In this document: piece by piece, positions 26,897 to 30,819 of the stretch
Numbering within the stretch: the stretch's first letter is position 1
Layout: each line of letters starts with the position of its first letter
Assembly: GCA_023388935.1 (NCBI GenBank)
Contig: JAEWFG010000073.1
Coordinates: 1 to 30,819, forward strand
Source: Pseudomonadota bacterium
GTDB lineage: Bacteria; Pseudomonadota; Alphaproteobacteria; Rhizobiales; Xanthobacteraceae
Length of the DNA stretch: 30,819 nucleotides
Direction of reading: 5' to 3'
Translations under genes and position numbers: made by a program
Notes under the pieces: generated by a model
Seen by the model: only the letters and a program-made list of their open reading frames with translations
Database searches by the model: none
What the model was told of the DNA's origin: nothing

Positions 26897-27302
26897 ATGG
26901 CGCACGCAGTCGAGTTGGCGATGACCGAGGAGGAAACTGACACGTTGACGGCTCTGTCGCGGCCGCGGAGCGAGCCGGCGAGTCGGGTATCGCGGGCGGC
27001 GACGCTGCTGGCCTACCGCGAGAACCCGTCGTTCTTTGCCGTGGCACGAAGACTTGGCGCCCATCATCAGACGGTCCAGCGCTGCGTCGAGCGGGCGGTG
27101 GCCTACGGCGCGCCGGCGGCCCTCGACGACCGGCCGCGACCGGGAAAAGAGCCGGTGATTACGCCGGAGGCCAAGGCCTGGCTGGTGTCTTTGGCGTGCG
27201 ACAAGGCCAAGGAGCATGGCTATCCGCATGAGTTGTGGACGACGCGGCTGCTGGCCCGCCATGCGCGCGAGCGCGGACCGGAGGCCGGACATGAATGTCT
27301 CG
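26897..27302 (+). pseudogene. IS630-family transposase, 3' truncated
   Basis: The ATG at 26897 opens a frame with an N-terminal helix-turn-helix: SRVSRAATLLAYRENPSFFA then VARRLGAHHQTVQRCVERAV, followed by ALDDRPRPGKEPVITPEAKA and HGYPHELWTTRLLARHARER, typical of the IS630 DNA-binding half. Around 27300 the homology stops. The frame continues to 27496 only by reading through the opposite strand of another gene. The DDE catalytic domain is absent, so the element is inactive. Its insertion or a later deletion removed the 3' end of the minus-strand gene that follows. Confidence 0.8.
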
Positions 27303-28088
27303 CCAACGCGGACCTCCGCGCGCTCCAGGACGTTGCTGGCGGATACACGGCGGAACACGATGAATTTCGGATGGCAATCCGGCAGGGCAGCCTGATCGCG
27401 TACCTTGAAGGCGGCGAAACGGCGACGCGGATGTCGGGCGGGCGTCCCGGCAGCATCTGCAGCTCCGCAAGCGACGTGTCGTCGACGACGGCATAGACTT
27501 GGCTTCGGCGGCGTTGCGGGAGGTTGGGCTTGCTGTGGGGTCGCCGTGTGCTGCGCGGCGGCAGTTTGTCGCTCCTGGCGCGCCACGTATCTTGCCAACG
27601 AGGTGAGCCGCTCCCGCTGCTGGGTGGCGAGGGCAGCAACGGCAACCAGAAGCAGCAGCGCGGCCGTCCTCTTGGTGATGGACCAGAGCGGATGGCGGAC
27701 TCTGGGCGGGGGCCGTTCGATCGCGACGCGGCCATAGCGGCGGTGCGGCCGGCAGCTCCCGAACCTCCTGGCGCGCCGGGGCATCCGGGCCCGCAATCTG
27801 CGGCGCGTCTGCGGCGGGCGGCGGCAGGCTCGTCTGCTGGCGCGAAAACTCCTCGACGCTGCGGATCGCGGTTTCCAGCGCCTGCTTCGACCGTTTCACC
27901 TCCCTGGCATCGACGTGGGTGAATTGCTCCTCGAGTTTGTAGTGGGCGAGATCGTAGACGACCTGGCGCAGATGCTCGGGATGGCTCTTCACGGTCTCAA
28001 GCATGCGCGCGATGACGAAAGCAAACTGGACTTCGTTGGAAGCCGGCTCAGCCGCATCCTCGTCACTGGGGCGCAGGTCTTCACTCAT
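27303..28088 (-). pseudogene. Single-pass membrane hypothetical protein, frameshifted and 3' truncated
   Basis: From the ATG at 28088 (AGGA upstream) the first frame reads ASNEVQFAFVIARMLETVKS and HLRQVVYDLAHYKLEEQF, then an Ala/Pro-rich linker. Near 27740 it shifts to SITKRTAALLLLVAVAALAT (a transmembrane helix) and RERLTSLARYVARQ. Near 27510 it shifts to YAVVDDTSLAELQMLPGRPP, and near 27390 to CHPKFIVFRRVSASNVLERA. At 27303 it runs into the reverse strand of the IS630 fragment. The whole resembles a rhizobial protein with a cytoplasmic helical domain, one membrane helix and a periplasmic domain. Function not known. Confidence 0.65.
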
Positions 28089-28244
28089 TTCGGTGTTGGG
28101 TTCCTATTACGCGAACCGGGCGTTCGGTATCCCTGGATATGCAACAAGGGCGGCGACGTCATAGAATGGCAGCTTGCCGGACCCTTTCAAAGGGGGATGT
28201 CGGAGGTGCGGTGGGTTCGGCTCTGCCATGCGAATAGGGGAACC

Positions 28245-28516
28245 ATGGGTTTCAGTTTCAGACTGAAGCTCGTCGCTATCACATTCGAATTGATCTGGCT
28301 TTCCGACGCTGCCCTTCCTGAGCGCGCATCGGCGATCACAGCCGAGCTCGCCAGAACCTGCAAGGCGCTCACCACTAAGCAATTCCCGCCCCGCGAATTG
28401 GACAATCCGGCGGCCGGCACAGCGCCAAGGGCAGCGGGCGTGACTAGCAGGCCTACTACAACAAACGCGTCGCTAACAACGGCAAGGTCGACGACACCGC
28501 TCAGCCGACCAAGTAA
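28245..28516 (+). pseudogene. Small secreted protein relic, frameshift and internal stop
   Basis: AGGGGA lies just before the ATG at 28245. The frame gives a signal-peptide-like start (FRLKLVAITFELIWLSDAAL) and ERASAITAELARTCKALTTK with QFPPREL. Near 28430 the frame shifts to SAKGSGRD, a TAG, then QAYYNKRVANNGKVDD and TAQPTK with a stop at 28514. The pattern of a first Cys followed by QxYYxxxVxNNG suggests the same broad family as the other small relics here; where they have a second Cys this copy has Arg. Confidence 0.55.
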
Positions 28517-28810
28517 GATCGCCGCAAGCGAAGCCGGCCGGACAACGGCCTTGCCTCCTTCATTGCTCCTTGGGTAGTAGGCTGGGGCACGTCACCCTCC
28601 TTGGTCATGCAATTCCTGAATAGCTCTGGCAATCACCGCTCATCTTGACTGGCCCGGCCGCTTGTAGGGATAGGCGATGTAGGAGAAGTGCATGCAATTC
28701 CGGGCAATCTCGGCGCTCGCGCTTGCGAGGGCGGGTGAACGCGCCCCCACCATCATCCCGACAAGCAGCGCCGGGGCGCTGCAGAACATAACAGTCCGCA
28801 ATCTTCTCAT
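28501..28810 (-). pseudogene. Small secreted two-cysteine protein relic, two frameshifts
   Basis: From an ATG at 28810 (an alternative lies at 28825) the frame gives a signal peptide (VMFCSAPALLVGMMVGARSP) and ALASASAEIARNCMHFSYIA with YPYKRPG. It then shifts to VKMSGDCQSY and again to FRNCMTKEGDVPQPTTQ, ending at 28501. The shifts look like loss of one G from GG and one T from TTT. The last codons overlap the opposite-strand relic at 28245-28516 by 16 bases. Function unknown. Confidence 0.6.
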
Positions 28811-28907
28811 CCTGCCCTGTCGCAAAAGCGCGTTTTGAACGCCGCGAGTCTAACAGGCCGGGTTCCGTGAGACTAGGCCGCACGGACCGTCCGGTCGGAA
28901 AGTGACG

Positions 28908-28935
28908 GCCGCGGTCATTTTCAACCGCGGCTTTT
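28908..28935. terminator. Hairpin with a T-run, candidate terminator
   Basis: GCCGCGGT (28908-28915), an eight-base loop, then ACCGCGGC (28924-28931) followed by TTTT. The stem is perfect. The T-run is on the plus strand, where no intact gene ends, but the hairpin lies about 30 bases beyond the minus-strand RTX-like gene and may serve that transcript. Confidence 0.5.
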
Positions 28936-29309
28936 CGGGTGCGCTTGCCGTCCTGCCAGCTCAGTTCAGTACCCAGGCGTGGTGAACGAACTGGAAGTCG
29001 GCTGCGGTGATGGCCGCCGGCGCCAAGTTCTTGATCAGGATCGAATCGTGAGCGTCCAGCGTGATCAGGGTATCGTGACCGACCTGTTGCGTGGCCAGGT
29101 GGCTGTAGTCGCTCGCCACAAAGGAGTCGATCGTGACCGTGTCGTGGTTCGCTGCGCTTCCGGCATGGAAGTTCACGATTGTATCATTTCCGGAATTCAC
29201 GTTGAAGACGAATTGTCGCCTCCGAAGCTCGAGCTCGTGAACGTGTCCGACACGCCCGTGGTGGAGGTGAGGGAGACGCCGGAGAGGGATGCAGTCTGGG
29301 TGTGCGATC

Positions 29310-29472
29310 CGTTCGCGTTGGCATAGTCCGCCGCGCCAAGCCGGCCAGTCGAGTCATACTGAAAATGATCAGCGATGTAGCTCTTGCCGGTGGCGTTCCA
29401 GTCAAATACGTCCTTGGCTTTGTTTGCGTGCACGATCGTTTCATTGGTGAGCACACCCTCGCTGTAAGTCTT
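29310..29472 (-). repeat. Partial third copy of the 357-bp repeat
   Basis: Begins KTYSEGVLTNETIVHANKAK at the same 357-base spacing. It diverges and stops after YDSTGRLGAADYAN, where the sequence passes into the tail. Confidence 0.7.
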
Positions 29473-29829
29473 GCTGTCGCTAAGATCGGCCGCTCCCGCG
29501 GCGTATCGCACGACGTCGCTCTTGAGCGAGCCGCTGACGTAGGTCTTGACTTCGGACCAGCCGTTGGCGCGGACAAGCGAGTCCGAGACCAGAGCACCTG
29601 ACTTAGTATACTGGTCGGTCGTCTTCGTCCCGTCGGAGGCAAGATTTTAGGAGTAGTCGAGCGAGCCGTCCGTATGCGCGCGGACTGTCGACGTCAGGAT
29701 GCCCGCCGCATTGTAGCTATCGTGCTCAGCGACGTAGGTCTTGTTTTGAATATTGGACAGATAGAGGTCTCTTGACTTGTCGGCGTGTACGACGGTGTCC
29801 GATGTGAGGATACCGGCCGTGTAAACCTT
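29473..29829 (-). repeat. Tandem 357-bp repeat, copy 2, carrying a nonsense codon
   Basis: Begins KVYTAGILTSDTVVHADKSR and carries the in-frame TAA at 29647. The start is exactly 357 bases from that of copy 1. Confidence 0.85.
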
Positions 29830-30186
29830 CGCATCGCTGATGTCGGTCCCACCAGGCGCATACCTGATCGTGTCGCCAGTGATAACGCCCGCTGCATAGG
29901 TTTTCGTTTCCGAGAAAGAGTCCGCGCGAACGATACTGTCGGAGGTCAAGTTGCCCGAGGCATCGTAGAAGTCGGTCGTCTTGGTTCCGTTAGGGGCAAT
30001 AGTATAGGAGAAGGCGAGTGTATCGTCGGTATGCGTGCGGACTGTCGACGTCAGGATGCCCGCCGCATTGTAGCTATCGTGCTCGCTGACATAGCTCTGA
30101 TTCTCAACATTGTAGATGAAGACGTCTTTGGAACCGTCGGCGTGAACAATCGTGTCGCGCGTCAATACGCCCTTCGTGTAGGACTT
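29830..30186 (-). repeat. Tandem 357-bp repeat, copy 1
   Basis: Begins at the Lys codon of KSYTKGVLTRDTIVHADGSK. The copy is offset by exactly 357 bases (119 codons) from the next. Some parts are almost identical in DNA, as in the segments at 29672 and 30029 that encode NAAGILTSTVR. Confidence 0.85.
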
Positions 30187-30321
30187 GGTTTCTGAAAGGC
30201 TGGACGAGCCAGCTGCGAAGGTAGCGATTTCGCTCGCGAGGACTCCCGCGACGTACGTTTGGCTTGTGGTTGCTCCGGTCGTGCCCGTAGACGCATAGAC
30301 CTGCGGCGCATCAATATATCT

Positions 30322-30345
30322 CGGCGGAGGGAATTCCCTCCGCCG
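30322..30345. repeat. Perfect 24-base palindrome
   Basis: The half-site CGGCGGAGGG is followed by AATT and its exact complement CCCTCCGCCG, so it can form a ten-pair stem with a four-base loop. It lies 75 bases beyond the stop of the RTX gene at 30420 (minus strand). There is no T-run on either side, so it may act as a transcript-stabilising hairpin or an imperfect terminator. Confidence 0.8.
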
Positions 30346-30419
30346 TCCCATGTCATTCATTGCTTACGTCCGTTAGTTTGACCCCAAACTCACATTCAAG
30401 CAGATGACGTTCCCATCGA

Positions 30420-30819
30420 CTACGCGAAATGGAAGTCCTGGCTAGTAAGCGAGCCTAGCTTAGTCAATTTCAGCGTCAGCGAATCGGCCCCTGCAGCAAT
30501 GACAACGTCATTGCCCTGCTGCGACGCATGGCTAAGTACGCTGGCAAAATTGGTGAAGACGGTATTGCTGAACTGAACGACGTCGTGCGCCGAACCAGTC
30601 GCTGCGAAATCCTTGATCACGTCTTTTCCGAAATGCGCGTTGAACACGAACGTGTCGGCGCCTCCGTTACCAGTGAGGATATCGTTGCCCGACGTGCTCT
30701 TCAGCGTATCAGCGGATGACGAACCGATCACGATGGCACCGGAGCCTCCAACGAGCTTTCCGGCACTGTTGTACTCCTGCGCCGTGATCGTGTGCACGGT
30801 GTCCGAGAGCTTATTTGCC
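30420..30819 (-). CDS. RTX-type calcium-binding exported protein, C-terminal part
   Basis: The frame is open to the right edge, so only the C-terminal 132 or so residues are visible. It reads ITAQEYNSAGKLVGGSGAIV, then IGSSSADTLKSTSGNDILTG and NGGADTFVFNAHFGKDVIKD, the glycine/aspartate nonapeptides of haemolysin-type repeats. The end SLTSQDFHFA has the small hydrophobic C-terminus usual for type I secretion signals. It is related to the broken gene on its left, which has a similar tail (FVFNVNSGNDTIVNF). In this locus it could be an exported polysaccharide-modifying or binding protein; the catalytic part, if any, lies outside the window. Confidence 0.8.
   Translation of the reverse strand, partial: ANKLSDTVHTITAQEYNSAGKLVGGSGAIVIGSSSADTLKSTSGNDILTGNGGADTFVFNAHFGKDVIKDFAATGSAHDVVQFSNTVFTNFASVLSHASQQGNDVVIAAGADSLTLKLTKLGSLTSQDFHFA

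Larger units (their letters stand above)
28961..30320 (-). pseudogene. Repeat-containing RTX-like exported protein, with nonsense codon and frameshift
   Basis: The frame begins within or after a palindrome at 30322 and reads QVYASTGTTGATTSQTYVAG, then tandem units of 119 residues (for example DTIVHADGSKDVFIYNV, SEHDSYNAAGILTSTVR, NGTKTTDFYDASGNLTSDS). A TAA at 29647 replaces a tyrosine of the repeat (DYS-stop-NLASDG against FSYTIAPNG). Near 29211 one T is missing, after which an RTX-like tail follows: FVFNVNSGNDTIVNFHAG, DTVTIDSFVASDYSH and AADFQFVHHAWVLN. Such tails are used for type I secretion. The N-terminus seems lost. It may be the partial copy of the gene to its right. Confidence 0.7.

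Noticed and set aside
26555..27796. A 413-codon frame on the minus strand
   Set aside because: Only 27330-27740 has meaningful content, as part of the broken membrane protein. The rest is the reverse strand of the IS630 fragment and unassigned DNA, and its composition is Arg/Pro-rich as expected of a shadow frame.
1..30819. tRNA, rRNA, riboswitch or CRISPR array
   Set aside because: No cloverleaf, rRNA core sequence, conserved riboswitch pattern or regularly spaced short direct repeats were recognised by eye on either strand; a covariance-model scan would be needed to exclude small RNAs.

Overview
The window reads as a surface-polysaccharide (exopolysaccharide or LPS-type) locus of a GC-rich alphaproteobacterium, most likely Bradyrhizobium or a close relative. 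This rests on how the proteins look to me: an alphaproteobacterial single-chain Wzz/BY-kinase, HldE/HldD/GmhA, IS66 and IS630 relics of the type common in that genus, and small secreted proteins of rhizobial appearance. No database search was possible, so the genus is an inference.

Left part (1-16540), mostly intact. Two tandem acyltransferase-3 membrane proteins and a SAM methyltransferase (+) are probable decorating enzymes. Two GT4 glycosyltransferases (-) follow, then two paralogous GT4 glycosyltransferases (+). A compact minus-strand operon then runs from 14295 down to 8072: hldD (broken), hldE, a Wzx-type flippase, a GT2 glycosyltransferase and glf (UDP-galactopyranose mutase). gmhA (+) and a GT9 heptosyltransferase-like gene (-) complete a heptose module. 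Together these supply ADP-heptose and UDP-galactofuranose, assemble a heteropolysaccharide repeat, decorate it and flip it across the inner membrane. The window holds no recognisable Wzy polymerase, Wza exporter or priming glycosyltransferase.

Middle (16540-23470). A plus-strand group of secreted proteins contains an ABC-type substrate-binding protein gene, which is frameshifted and split by a decayed IS66 element, followed by a ten-cysteine small secreted protein. On the minus strand lie a large Wzc/ExoP-like chain-length regulator and tyrosine kinase, a frameshifted secreted helical protein just downstream of it, and a tiny Ser/Thr/Gly-rich reading frame just upstream.

Right part (23470-30819) is largely a graveyard. 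It has a multiply frameshifted secreted protein, four relics of small secreted two-cysteine proteins, an IS630 fragment that cuts off a membrane-protein gene, and a repeat-containing RTX-like protein with a nonsense codon and a frameshift. Only a 2-oxoglutarate/Fe(II) oxygenase-like gene and the 3' end of an RTX protein at the right edge look intact. Several lesions look like loss of one base from a short run of G, T or C. They could be genuine decay or consensus errors, and this should be settled before building on the pseudogene calls.
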